A DNA stretch of 64,000 nt from R-RK-3 sp963842775 (GTDB taxonomy: Bacteria; Pseudomonadota; Alphaproteobacteria; Rhizobiales; Rhodomicrobiaceae). Below, piece after piece: positions 36,366-45,003 of the stretch (positions are counted from its first letter, which is position 1; every line of letters begins with the position of its first letter). The stretch covers positions 434,001 through 498,000 of the forward strand of contig CAWJHQ010000011.1 of the NCBI GenBank assembly GCA_963842775.1. Reading direction: 5' to 3'. The translations under genes and the position numbers were made by a program. The notes beneath the pieces are model-generated. The model did not search any database, had not been told where the DNA came from, and was given only the letters and a program-made list of their open reading frames with translations.

Positions 36366-37803
36366 ATGGTGGGAGCCCATCGTCTACCCTGCGAAACGCC
36401 GCGGGCGCATCCTGCGCACGAAGACGCCAACCCGACGCAATGGATTCTCCCCGCGACGATTTTGGGGTCGAGCCTCAGCTTCATCGACAGCTCGGTGGTC
36501 AATGTTGCGCTGCCGGCGATCCAGAGCGGGCTCGGGGCGGAGCTCTCGGCCATGCAATGGGTGGTCAACGGCTATATGCTGACGCTCGCCAGCCTGATCC
36601 TGCTCGGCGGCGCGGCCGGTGACCGTTTCGGGCGCCAGCGGGTGTTTCTCATCGGGCTGATAGGCTTTGCCGCGACGTCGCTCGCCTGCGGCCTCGCCCC
36701 TTCGGCCGGCTGGCTGATCGCCGCCCGCCTGGCGCAGGGCGCTGCCGCGGCCCTGCTCGTCCCGTCGAGCCTTGCGATCATCGGCGGGGCCTATAGCCGG
36801 CGAGGAGCGCGGACGGGCAATCGGCACCTGGGCGGCAGCCGGCGCGCTGACCACGGCCCTCGGCCCACCGCTTGGCGGCTGGCTCGTCGATGCCATCGGC
36901 TGGCGATCGATCTTTTTCATCAACCTGCCCGTCGCGGCCATTGCCATCTGGCTTGCGCTCAAGCTGCCCGCCGATCAACCCGCGGAAGCCGACAAGCCGC
37001 TCGATGTGCGCGGCGGGCTGCTGGCGATCCTCGGCCTTGGCCTGCTGAGCTATGGGCTCATCGCACTTGGAGGCGGCCGGACGCTGAACGGCGTCATCGC
37101 GCTCGCCGCGGCGCTTCCCGTGATCTGGCTTTTCTTGCAGGCCGAAGCCCGGACCGACACGCCGATGATGCCGCTGACGCTGTTTCGCGATAAGACGTTC
37201 GCCGGCGTCAACGCCCTGACGGTGGTGCTATATGCTGCTCTCAGCGGCGCTTTGTTCCTGCTGCCTTTCCTGCTCATCCAGGCGCATGGCTATAGCGCGG
37301 CGGCGGCCGGCGCGGCCTTCCTGCCCTTCTCGATCATCATGGGGCTCGGCTCGCGCTGGGCTGGGGGGCTGGTGGAGAGAACGGGCGCGCGGCTGCCGCT
37401 GGTCATCGGTGCGGCGCTGGTGGCATTCGGCTTTATCGTGCTGGGCGTCTCGGGCGAAACGCCCAGCTATTGGACCGGCGTTTTTCCCGGCCTTGTGATT
37501 GTCGCCGTCGGCATGACCCTTTGCGTCGCCCCGCTGACGACGACCGTTTTCGCTTCCGCGCCCAGCGGGCAGAGTGGGGCGGCCTCAGGGATCAACAATG
37601 CCGCCGCGCGCGCCGGTGGCCTGCTGGCGGTCGCCGCGCTCGGTCTCGCATTCGGAGGAGCCGACGCGTCCTCGATGCAATCGGCTGCCTTGGTGCAGGC
37701 CTATCGGCTCGTTATGTTCGCCGCGGCCGGTCTCGCCGCCCTAAGCGCGCTGACGGCAGCATTGACCATCGGTCCGCAGCCGGAGCAGCAAGGCGCGCGG
37801 TGA
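36366..37803 (+). CDS. MFS drug exporter, DHA2/EmrB-QacA type (one frameshift)
   Basis: About 478 residues with 14 predicted helices. It starts with motif D1-like LGSSLSFIDSSVVNVALPAIQ, then QWVVNGYMLTLASL, the loop motif GGAAGDRFGRQRVF and motif C-like ALGPPLGGWLVDAIGWRSIFFINLP. One extra base at agccggcgagg near 36800 splits it at about residue 145. AGGAG lies 9 bases before ATG 36366. It is divergent from the osmoprotectant operon. The family pumps lipophilic compounds out with protons. Confidence 0.87.
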
Positions 37804-37966
37804 GCCATGCCGGGACGGCTGTCCGCCAGATCGGATAAAGGCGGTGAGCGCGCCGCCGGCATCCTTCGCTGATCGAGACGGCCAAGCTGGGCGGCATCGG
37901 GCGCGGCCGCTGCGCCCTCGTCATCACAACTTGCACCGCCGGTCGAATTGGCGGAATAGGCCTTGG

Positions 37967-38770
37967 TCATGCCTTCGCGCCTGCGTCGGTGTTCCGGAAG
38001 GTGGCCTCTCCGGCGTCCGACACCTCGACCCACTTTGGGTCGGGCGAGGCATCGGCGGCGTAATTGTCGTGCCAGTTCCACCACTTATAGGGCGGGGTCT
38101 GGGGGTAACCCTCGGGCAAGTCTTCCCACGCCTCCTGGCGGCCGAGCGGCGTGATGTCGAGGTAGTTCCAGGTGCTCCCCATCTGCTCGTCGCCGCGATT
38201 GTTGAGGAAATAGGTGCGAAACACGCGCTTGCCGTCGCGGTAGAACACGTTCGTGCCGTGCCACTCATCCACGCCGAAGTCTTTGTCGAAGTCGTCCGCG
38301 ATGGTGAACCAGGGGATGAACTCCCAGCCCATCCGCGCCTTCAGACGCGCGATGTCCGCCTGCGGCGCACGCGAGACGAAGACGAGGGTGGTGTCACGGG
38401 CGTTCAGGTGGGCGACGTGGGCGACCTGGTCGGCCACCATGGAACAGCCGCGGCAGGCATGCTCGGGCCAGCCGAACACGCCGGGCTCGTAGAAGGCGCG
38501 GTAGAGGATCAGCTGACGCCGGCCGTCGAACAGGTCGAGCAGGCTCGCCTTGCCCTCAGGCCCGTCGAACGCGTATTCCTTCTTCACGGCCATCCACGGC
38601 ATTCGCCGGCGTTCGGCGGCCAGCGCGTCACGGGCACGCGTCTGGGCCTTTTCCTTCACGAGCAGCTGCTCGTGCGCAGCCTCCCACTCCTGCGGCGACA
38701 CGATCGCGGGCGTGTGCATGGCGAGCTGTCCGCCTTTCCGGTCGTTCTTAGGTGATTTGGTCTTGGTCAT
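37967..38770 (-). CDS. DUF899-family thioredoxin-like protein, stress-regulated
   Basis: A 267-residue paralogue of the protein at 14930. It has VSPQEWEAAHEQLLVKEKAQTRARDALAAERRR, the central ACRGCSMVADQVAHVAHLNARDTT, and the tail KWWNWHDNY plus a 25-residue extension. ATG 38770 has GGAGG 6 bases upstream. A perfect general-stress promoter (GGAAC-N17-CGTT) lies 36-61 bases upstream, so EcfG control is likely. The biochemical function of the family is unknown. Confidence 0.88.
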   Translation of the reverse strand: MTKTKSPKNDRKGGQLAMHTPAIVSPQEWEAAHEQLLVKEKAQTRARDALAAERRRMPWMAVKKEYAFDGPEGKASLLDLFDGRRQLILYRAFYEPGVFGWPEHACRGCSMVADQVAHVAHLNARDTTLVFVSRAPQADIARLKARMGWEFIPWFTIADDFDKDFGVDEWHGTNVFYRDGKRVFRTYFLNNRGDEQMGSTWNYLDITPLGRQEAWEDLPEGYPQTPPYKWWNWHDNYAADASPDPKWVEVSDAGEATFRNTDAGAKA

Positions 38771-38805
38771 TGCAACCTCCTAATTGGACGAGCTCCAACG
38801 GAGGG

Positions 38806-38831
38806 AACGCCCTCGGCCTCGCCTCCGTTCC
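38806..38831 (-). promoter_or_regulatory. EcfG-type general stress promoter, copy A
   Basis: On the minus strand GGAAC (38831-38827) and CGTT (38809-38806) are separated by 17 bases. This is the consensus for EcfG sigma factors of the PhyR-NepR-EcfG response in alphaproteobacteria. The expected transcript start lies about 28 bases upstream of the DUF899 start codon. The region is also an inverted repeat (AACGGAGG to CCTCCGTT). Confidence 0.75.
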
Positions 38832-38912
38832 TGCCGATCGCTCGTCGTTAACCATGAGCTACTTAGCGCCGGTGTATCGAATGGTGGGAGTTACAACTGT
38901 GGCGGGATTCCT

Positions 38913-39017
38913 ATGGACTCGCTGATCACGGCTGCGGCGCGTGCACTCGCGGCGCAGTCCTTGCCAGCTCTTGCCCTCGCTGCGTTGGTGATTTCCGGCG
39001 CCTCGGATGCGGTATGA
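38913..39017 (+). pseudogene. Possible remnant of a regulator N-terminus (34 codons)
   Basis: The frame starts MDSLITAAARALAA and ends after 34 residues. The opening resembles the start of a large helix-turn-helix regulator family of Hyphomicrobiales, as I remember it. The rest is a short Ala/Leu-rich stretch. There is no clear ribosome binding site. It could equally be a chance frame. Confidence 0.2.
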
Positions 39018-39039
39018 ACGGACGTAGCCTTCGGTCACT

Positions 39040-39171
39040 TCACTGCGGCGTGAGCACGGTGCTGCCGGCAAAGAGCACGGCAATCATGGAGGCGATGATG
39101 CCGATCGCCGCAGCACCCTCGAGTTTCACGTCCTGCGATCGCGCAAAATGAGCAAGGTCTCTGAACGTCAT
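39040..39171 (-). CDS. Small single-helix membrane peptide, stress-regulated (43 residues)
   Basis: The sequence starts MTFRDLAHFARSQDV and continues with KLEGAAAIGIIASMIAVLFAG, a hydrophobic helix preceded by Glu-Gly. This resembles the transmembrane part of Flp-like pilins, but the G/XXXXEY cleavage motif is missing. The ATG follows AAAGGTGACG. A perfect EcfG-type promoter lies 25-49 bases upstream. Too short for a family assignment. The promoter and ribosome binding site argue that it is a real gene. Confidence 0.55.
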   Translation of the reverse strand: MTFRDLAHFARSQDVKLEGAAAIGIIASMIAVLFAGSTVLTPQ

Positions 39172-39195
39172 CGCGTCACCTTTAGGAACGGAGGG

Positions 39196-39220
39196 AACGC
39201 GTTCGCCTCGCCTCCGTTCC
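39196..39220 (-). promoter_or_regulatory. EcfG-type general stress promoter, copy B
   Basis: On the minus strand GGAAC (39220-39216) and CGTT (39199-39196) are separated by 16 bases. The surrounding 34 bases are nearly identical to copy A at 38806-38831, including the flanking inverted repeat. It drives the 43-residue peptide. Confidence 0.72.
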
Positions 39221-39407
39221 GTCGGAGATGCGTGGACGCGTAATGCCCCACCAGGAGCGCAGCACGCCTCGGAGCGGCCGTCCGCCGTAAGGCAACTCAT
39301 GACCCGAAGCCGTCCTGAGCCTGCCAGACCTCAGCTCCCGCCATGCGGTGAGAATGGACCTCCGACGTCGTCATGGTGTCGGCCTTGTGCCAGCAACTGA
39401 TCTCCCG

Positions 39408-40991
39408 TCAATCTGGTAACCCTGCTTTTCGCAAGCCATCAGCAAATGTCTCCAGATCTTCAGGCCGGTGGATGGGCAACCAATCCGGGAGATTGGAAAC
39501 GCGCAGCGTCGGATCGAGCTGGCGCAAATGGCGCATTGCGCGCCGCGCCTCGTCGGCTCGTCCGGCAAGCGCGTGGCTGGCTGCAATGATGGCGACCACC
39601 ATAAGAAAGCTAGGCAAATCCCTGAATGCTTTCTCCGCCCAAGACGATGCACTGTCGAAACGCCCTGCGAACAAATGTGCCAGCGCCATTCCGGCCTGCA
39701 TGCGGAACATCTCCGGGTCCAGGGGGCTAAAGCGCATGGCGCGGGCGAAATACTCGATGGCGTCGTCCGGTTCACCGCGCTCTGCTCTCAAAAAGCCCCC
39801 CAGGAACCAGGCTGCCGCCAGATTCGGATTGAGCATCAGTGCCCTGTCAACCAGCGCGACGCTGCTGTCGAGGTCACCGACAAAATGGGCGAGTGCATGA
39901 CCGCCCCGAGTGAGGGCAACCGCATCATCTTTGCCCAACTCCACCGCGCGGCGGGCCAATCGAGTACCCTCGGCGATCTCGCTTGTGCGATCCGTCATCC
40001 AGCCATTGACCTTGCGCCAGAAATAGCACCACGCCGCCAGTCCATAGGCTGAAGCGAAATCCGGATCGAGCTGTATTGCCGTATAGAATGACGGCAGCGC
40101 CTTGTCGACCGCCTCTCTGCTTCCGTTTTGCACATTCGCCATGCCGCGCAAATAATGCTCGTAAGCGTCGAGACTCCCGGTCGGCTTGCGCTTGGCGCGC
40201 TCGATTTCCGCCCGCTCGAGATGCGGTGCGATCGCACCGACGACGCTCGCCGCGATCTGGTCCTGCAATTCGAAGATGTCGTCCAGGATGCCTTCGAAGC
40301 GGTCTGCCCACAGATGCACGCCGGTCATCGCATCGATGAGCTGCCCCGTGATGCGCACGCGGTTCGCTGCTTTGCGCACGCTGCCTTCCAGCACATAACG
40401 CACCCCCAGCTCGCGGCCCACCTGCTTTATGTCCACCGCCCGGCCCTTATAGGTGAAGCTCGAATTGCGCGCGATGACGAACAGCCAGCCGATGCGCGAC
40501 AATGCCGAGATGATGTCCTCCGCTACGCCGTCGGCGAAATACTCTTGCTCCGGATCGCCGCTCAAATTGTGGAAGGGCAAGACGGCAATGGACGGCTTGT
40601 CGGGAAGGGCCGGCGCACTGGGAGTTGTGTCATATGCGCCGGTGGGGTCACTCTTCACGTGGCCGACGCCGTCCGGCGATTGTACTTCCCTGACATCGCC
40701 GACGAACCGGAATCCTTTACGGGCGATCGTTCGGATGAGGCGCTGGTCTTCGCCATTGTCACCGATTGCCTTGCGCACCGCATTGATATGACTGGTCAGG
40801 GTCGATTTAGAGACGATCCGGCCGCCCCATACGGTTCGCAGGAGATCATCTTTGCTGACGACATGCTCGTGGTTCCGTACCAGGTAGAGCAGCAGGTCGA
40901 ACACTTGCGGTCCGATTGCAACCGCCTCCGATCCCCTGACGAGTTCCCGCCGGTCGGGATTGAGCACGCAGTCTGCGAACACGAATGGCAT
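39408..40991 (-). CDS. Winged-helix (OmpR/CadC-type) regulator with TolB-like and TPR domains
   Basis: A 527-residue protein. Residues 1-98 form an OmpR-like winged helix (FADCVLNPDRRELVRGSE, then SKSTLTSHINAVRKAIGD and RTIARKGFRFVG). Residues about 130-250 form a TolB-N/FlgO-like segment (KPSIAVLPFHNLSGDPEQEYFADG, then VLEGSVRKAANRVRITGQLIDA). The rest is TPR-like helices. This architecture is common in Hyphomicrobiales next to cyclase-like proteins. The ligand and targets are unknown. No membrane segment is seen, so it is cytosolic. The 39221-39407 stretch downstream shows no gene. Confidence 0.87.
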   Translation of the reverse strand: MPFVFADCVLNPDRRELVRGSEAVAIGPQVFDLLLYLVRNHEHVVSKDDLLRTVWGGRIVSKSTLTSHINAVRKAIGDNGEDQRLIRTIARKGFRFVGDVREVQSPDGVGHVKSDPTGAYDTTPSAPALPDKPSIAVLPFHNLSGDPEQEYFADGVAEDIISALSRIGWLFVIARNSSFTYKGRAVDIKQVGRELGVRYVLEGSVRKAANRVRITGQLIDAMTGVHLWADRFEGILDDIFELQDQIAASVVGAIAPHLERAEIERAKRKPTGSLDAYEHYLRGMANVQNGSREAVDKALPSFYTAIQLDPDFASAYGLAAWCYFWRKVNGWMTDRTSEIAEGTRLARRAVELGKDDAVALTRGGHALAHFVGDLDSSVALVDRALMLNPNLAAAWFLGGFLRAERGEPDDAIEYFARAMRFSPLDPEMFRMQAGMALAHLFAGRFDSASSWAEKAFRDLPSFLMVVAIIAASHALAGRADEARRAMRHLRQLDPTLRVSNLPDWLPIHRPEDLETFADGLRKAGLPD

Positions 40992-41191
40992 TTCGGCGCT
41001 CCATAGTGACCGTCATCCGGCACTGGCCGGGGGTCCCCTTCACCTGGCGGATCGCTGCCCTTTGGACCAAAAAACAAGGTAGTTTGAACGGTAATTCAAG
41101 GTCACTGCAAGGTCTTCCGGCGCGCTTTCAGGCACTCTCCGATCAGATCGATCGCCATTGATGTGGTCGTAATGAACGGAGAGTTACGCAC

Positions 41192-41983
41192 ATGAAAGTC
41201 GTCGTTATCGGAGGCAGCGGCCTCATCGGATCCAAAGTCGTCGCCCTGCTTCGCCATAATGGCCACGAGGTTGTCGCGGCGTCGCCGAACACCGGGGTGA
41301 ACACCATCACCGGCGAGGGACTGGCCGAAGCTCTGGCAGGCGCGCAAGTTGTTGTCGATGTGGCGAACTCGCCGTCGTTCGAAGACAAGGTGGCTTTGGA
41401 ATTTTTCGAGACTTCCGGGCGTAACCTCCTTGCCGCGGAAGCGGCTGCCGGCGTGAAGCATCACATCGCGCTGTCGGTCGTCGGCACCGACCGCCTCCAG
41501 GAAAGCGGATATTTCCGCGCCAAACTTCTCCAGGAGACGCTAATCAAGGCTTCGAAGATTCCCTATACGATCGTCCACTCCACGCAGTTCTTCGAATTCA
41601 TGGGTAGCATTGCACAGTCCGGCACCGTCGGGCAAACGGTCCACGTGTCTCCCGCTCTCGTCCAGCCTATCGCGTCCGATGATGTGGCCGCTGCAATGGC
41701 CGACGCCGCGGTCGGAACGCCTGTGAACGGCATGATCGAGATAGCCGGCCCGGAGCGGATCCCACTCGATGAACTCGTCGGACGCTTCCTGCGTGCGACA
41801 GGCGATCCCCGCGGAGTGATCGCAGACGTCCATGCCCAGTACTTCGGTGTGGAGCTGAACGATCAATCCCTCACGCCTGGCGACAAAGCGCGGATAGGTC
41901 CAACGCATTTCGAAGATTGGCTAGAGCGGGATGAGGAAAAGTGGGAACCGGTTTTCCGCTCGTCATCCCGCTCTAAGCTATAG
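41192..41983 (+). CDS. NmrA-like NAD(P)-binding protein with repeat-derived C-terminus
   Basis: A 263-residue atypical SDR. The dinucleotide motif GGSGLIGSKVV lies near residue 7, and HHIALSVVGTDRLQESGYFRAKLLQE near 90-115. These proteins act as NAD(P)H sensors or quinone reductases. The family-like part ends at GPTHFEDW near residue 243. The last 20 codons lie inside the dispersed repeat that begins at 41921, so the original stop seems to have been replaced by repeat sequence. ATG 41192 follows GGAGAGTTA. Confidence 0.85.
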   Translation: MKVVVIGGSGLIGSKVVALLRHNGHEVVAASPNTGVNTITGEGLAEALAGAQVVVDVANSPSFEDKVALEFFETSGRNLLAAEAAAGVKHHIALSVVGTDRLQESGYFRAKLLQETLIKASKIPYTIVHSTQFFEFMGSIAQSGTVGQTVHVSPALVQPIASDDVAAAMADAAVGTPVNGMIEIAGPERIPLDELVGRFLRATGDPRGVIADVHAQYFGVELNDQSLTPGDKARIGPTHFEDWLERDEEKWEPVFRSSSRSKL

Positions 41984-42040
41984 AAATAGATCACTGTTCA
42001 TGATTTTGGATTGAACCAATCCAAAATCATCGTGATCTAG
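41921..42040. repeat. Dispersed palindromic repeat (tagagc family), overlapping a gene end
   Basis: Two hairpins sit side by side. The first runs from AGAGCGGGATGA to TCATCCCGCTCT with the core AAGTGGGAACCGGTTTTCC. The second runs from TAGATCA to TGATCTA with the inner arms GATTTTGGATTG and CAATCCAAAATC. The first hairpin core is the same as in the copy at 58.6 kb (in reverse). Confidence 0.7.
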
Positions 42041-42129
42041 GCCACGCCTGCCAAGCACAAGTGAAACTTCAAGGCGGGGCAACGCGATCCGTGATCCCGC
42101 CGTGTTCGCATCAACGATAGGAGAGTACA

Positions 42130-42549
42130 ATGATCACGAGACTTATTTGCGCCGCTGCGGTGACGGTCCTTTCATTAAACGGTGCGTTGGCTCATGACGC
42201 TGGCGACGGCAAAGCAAAGGTGACGCTGGTCTTCGACCACGTGCTTCCCAATGCGCCCGGCAAGAGCATCAGAGGCGTGCTGGTCGAATACAAGCCTGGC
42301 GGTTCGTCGCCAGCGCATAGGCACCCGGCCTCCGCTTTCATTTACGCAACGGTGCTTGAGGGGGCGATACGGAGCAAGGTCAATGATGGACCGGAAAAAG
42401 TCTATCGCGCAGGCGAAAACTTTTCCGAAATGCCTGGCGACCGTCACGCAGTAAGCGCGAATGCGAGCGAAACCGAGCCGGCTCGCCTCCTGGCCGTATT
42501 CGTCGTCGATACCGACGAGAAGAACCTGGTCACGCCCGACAAGAATTAA
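42130..42549 (+). CDS. Secreted cupin-domain protein
   Basis: A 139-residue protein with a signal peptide ending at ALA (residue 20). It has a single cupin domain with motif 1 YKPGGSSPAHRHPASAFIYATVLEG and motif 2 EMPGDRHAVSANAS. The His residues can bind a divalent metal. It is probably periplasmic. Such cupins lie near stress or redox genes. No reaction can be given. ATG 42130 follows AGGAGAG. Confidence 0.82.
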   Translation: MITRLICAAAVTVLSLNGALAHDAGDGKAKVTLVFDHVLPNAPGKSIRGVLVEYKPGGSSPAHRHPASAFIYATVLEGAIRSKVNDGPEKVYRAGENFSEMPGDRHAVSANASETEPARLLAVFVVDTDEKNLVTPDKN

Positions 42550-42639
42550 AAATTCAAACATGCCGTTCACGGCTTGATGGCGGCGAAGCGATCGCATCGC
42601 TGCCACGTCGCCTGATCCAACTTTGAAGGAGACATGATC

Positions 42640-42894
42640 ATGAAACTTTACTACGCGCCGGGCGCGTGCAGCCTGGCCAGCCATATCGCGCTGCATGAAG
42701 CCGGGTTCTCATTCGAGCATGAGAGCGTCGATCTCAGGACCAAAATGACCGCGTCGGCCGCTGACTTCACGGCCATAAATCCGAAAGGCTACGTACCGGC
42801 CCTCGTACTCGACAGAGGTGAGATGGTAACGGAGAGTATCGCGGTGCTCGATTGGATCGCCACCGAGCCCGAGCCGCGTATCGCAAGGGGATGA
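42640..42894 (+). pseudogene. Glutathione S-transferase, N-terminal fragment only
   Basis: It starts MKLYYAPGACSLASHIALHE with GAAGGAG upstream, then NPKGYVPALVLDRGEMVTES, the glutathione-binding part of the thioredoxin-fold domain. After ATESIAVLDW-like sequence (about residue 75) similarity ends, and the frame stops at 42892-42894. The whole helical C-terminal domain is missing and was not found elsewhere in the window. The truncation point marks the left edge of the accessory islet. Confidence 0.7.
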
Positions 42895-42963
42895 AGAACC
42901 ATTGGGATTACCTGCCACAAGACTACTGGGCGTCGCTGATCCACGGAGCACGCTTCGGCTGAA

Positions 42964-43392
42964 ATGGAACCGATAACGACGCGTCTGCGAGAGCTGTTCG
43001 ATTACGATCCTACCACCGGTCGCTTCGTCCGGAGGACTGGACCGAAGGCGGGCAAGTTGGTGAGGAAGTCACGAGGCAAGAAGCCGGTGCGCGTCAAGAT
43101 CGATGGCAAGACCTACCTCGCCGCAGAATGCGCATTCCTATGGATGACGGGCGAATGGCCGGCGCATCGAGTGATCCACAAAGACGGCAACGTCAAGAAT
43201 GACTGCTGGGCCAATCTGGAGCTGGAGGATAAGTCCGGCGTCTACTATGACGAAGCGCAAGACAAGTGGTGCGCAATGATCGGCCGTGGTCGCTTCTGGT
43301 TCGATACCGCCGAGGAGGCGTATGCTGCTCTGCGCCCATCGTCTGCCCGAGGCGACATACAAGAAGAATTATCGAAGCTGGGCTTGATCTGA
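42964..43392 (+). CDS. HNH-endonuclease-like protein, phage type
   Basis: A 142-residue basic protein. LRELFDYDPTTGRFVRRTG at the N-terminus and AHRVIHKDGNVKNDCWANLEL in the middle match the HNH core of phage-borne endonucleases. A C-terminal AP2-like strand (GVYYDEAQDKWCAMIGRGRFWFDTAEEAYAA) adds DNA contacts. It is typical cargo of mobile elements. A 23-codon frame just before it (42891-42962) is unexplained. Confidence 0.72.
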   Translation: MEPITTRLRELFDYDPTTGRFVRRTGPKAGKLVRKSRGKKPVRVKIDGKTYLAAECAFLWMTGEWPAHRVIHKDGNVKNDCWANLELEDKSGVYYDEAQDKWCAMIGRGRFWFDTAEEAYAALRPSSARGDIQEELSKLGLI

Positions 43393-43404
43393 CCTACTGA
43401 TTAT

Positions 43405-44249
43405 TAGGCTCAGGACTCATTGATCAAAGCCAGAAAATGACTTGCGGCGATGCAGATGGCGGACATGAAGGTGTGGGCGCATCGGTCGTAGCGGTTGGAT
43501 GCGCCGCCAGTCCTTGAGCCTTCCGAACATGTTCTCGATTTTGTGGCGCTGGCGGTAGAGTTCCTTGTCGTGGTCTGCTGGGTCTTGCGGTTGCTTTTCG
43601 GCGGGATGCAGGGCTTGATGCCGCCTTCGGCAAGGGCCTGGCGGAACCAGTCGGCGTCATAGCCTTTGTCGCCGAGCAGCGCGGCTTGCGGCAGGGCATC
43701 CAGCATGAGTCCTGCGCCTTTGTAATCGCTCATCTGGCCTTCGCTGAGCAGCATGATGAGGGGCTTCCGTCGCCATCGCAAGACGGCGTGCAGCTTGGAG
43801 TTCAGGCCGCCTTTCGTGCGCCCGATACGTCGGGGAACAGCCCTTTTTTAGCAGGCTCGCGGCCGTGCGATGCGCCTTCAGATGCGTCGCATCGATCATC
43901 AGCCGATCCGGCTTTCCCGGCCTTGCCTGCCAGTTCGGCAAATATCTGGTCGAACACGCCGAGCCGGCTCCAGCGGATGAAGCGGTTATAGATCGTCTTG
44001 TGCGGACCGTATTCCTTCGGCGCGTCGCGCCAGCGCAGCCCGTTCCTGATCACGAAGACGATCCCGCTGACGACGCGATGATCGTCGACCCGCGGCACGC
44101 CGTGAGATCAGCGGAAAGTAACGTTCGATCCGATGGATCTGTTCATCCGACAACCAAAACAAATCAGTCATGGCAGAGCCCTCCTGCGCAAGCCTGAATC
44201 TGATTTACCAAACGCTTCGGCAATTGGAAATTAATGGGTCCTGAGCCTA
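43405..44249 (-). mobile_element. IS5-family insertion sequence (IS427-like)
   Basis: Terminal inverted repeats of about 18-20 bases are visible: TAGGCTCAGGACTCATTGAT at the left end and, read inward from the right end, TAGGCTCAGGACCCATTAAT. TA flanks both ends, which suggests a TA target duplication. The length is about 841 bases and one transposase is present. It sits between the HNH and the excisionase-like gene and apparently splits no gene. Confidence 0.85.
43410..44171 (-). pseudogene. IS5-family transposase (multiple frameshifts)
   Basis: Read across frames it gives MTDLFWLSDEQIHRIERYFPLIS, then PRVDDHRVVSGIVFVIRNGL, then DRLMIDATHLKAHRTAASLLKKG and GDKGYDADWFRQALAEGGIKPCIPP. The DDE residues are seen in MIDATH (D), GDKGYD (D) and a C-terminal region where the E is expected. 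Some IS427-group transposases are made by programmed frameshifting, but at least three breaks are needed here. That suggests decay or sequence errors. Confidence 0.8.
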
Positions 44250-44264
44250 GCAAGAGGCCGCTTG

Positions 44265-44480
44265 ATGACTTCGGAGACTTACCCTTCCCGCCGCCCCAAG
44301 CTGCGCACTCGTGACGCAGCGACGTATACCGGGCTTGCCAAATCCACTCTCGAAAAGCTGCGTGTCACCGGCGGCGGAGCCACATATATCCGCGTTGGCC
44401 GTGTCGTGCTCTACGATCAAGATGATCTGGATGCTTGGCTTGCTGCCCATCGACGCAAAACGACCTCCGACAATGGCTAG
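44265..44480 (+). CDS. Excisionase-like helix-turn-helix protein
   Basis: A 71-residue protein with an HTH_17/excisionase-type winged helix: TRDAATYTGLAKSTLEKLRV followed by ATYIRVGRVVLYDQDDLDAWLAAH. It starts 15 bases from the end of the insertion sequence. The order small HTH, HTH/zinc protein, tyrosine recombinase is a recurrent integration module in alphaproteobacterial islands. Confidence 0.75.
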   Translation: MTSETYPSRRPKLRTRDAATYTGLAKSTLEKLRVTGGGATYIRVGRVVLYDQDDLDAWLAAHRRKTTSDNG

Positions 44481-44491
44481 GGTCAGTAGTC

Positions 44492-45003
44492 ATGCGCACC
44501 AAGCCTCGCGCCCGAAGGCCAGATTGGCGGCGCATCAAAATTCACCGTTCCTACAGCGTTGACGAGGTAGCCCGGGTGCTTGGTGTTGCGAAAGGCACCG
44601 TCCGGCGATGGACCAAGAATGGATTGGCGGTGCTAAATGATCAGAAGCCCACCCTGATCCTCGCCCCGGACTTTATCCTCTTCGGTCTCCAACGAAATGC
44701 CGCGCGGCACCGTCGCAATCTTCACAAATGATGCTGTGTTAAGTGTCGAGCGCCTCGCGAACCTTTCGGCACATTCGCCGAGTATGTGCCGCATACCGCA
44801 TCTGTGAATGTTCGCGGGCTCTGCCCCCACTCTGCACGATGATGCACAAGCGCATATCCGAGCGCCGAATCCCTGACTTGGCGAAGATTTTGGCTGTGCC
44901 CACCGCGCAATGGCCGCCGCACCTATCGGATAGCCGAGCCCCCTCCGTGAATGATTACTTCAGTAGGGAGCATACAACTGATGGCAAAGCACCATCCTGC
45001 TAA
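44492..45003 (+). CDS. Helix-turn-helix / zinc-ribbon protein of an integration module (frameshifted)
   Basis: The N-terminal frame reads IKIHRSYSVDEVARVLGV and GTVRRWTKNGLAVL, a MerR/excisionase-like HTH. A second frame supplies CCVKCRAPREPFGTFAEYVPH and RGLCPHC-like residues, i.e. two Cys pairs of a zinc ribbon. A third supplies MMHKRISERRIPDLAKILAV and the end FSREHTTDGKAPSC. Shifts lie near 44700-44715 and 44830. The product of about 170 residues is probably the partner of the recombinase encoded next. Confidence 0.68.

Noticed and set aside
42891..42962. 23-codon frame between the truncated gst and the HNH gene
   Set aside because: No ribosome binding site or known similarity. Too short to support without conservation data.
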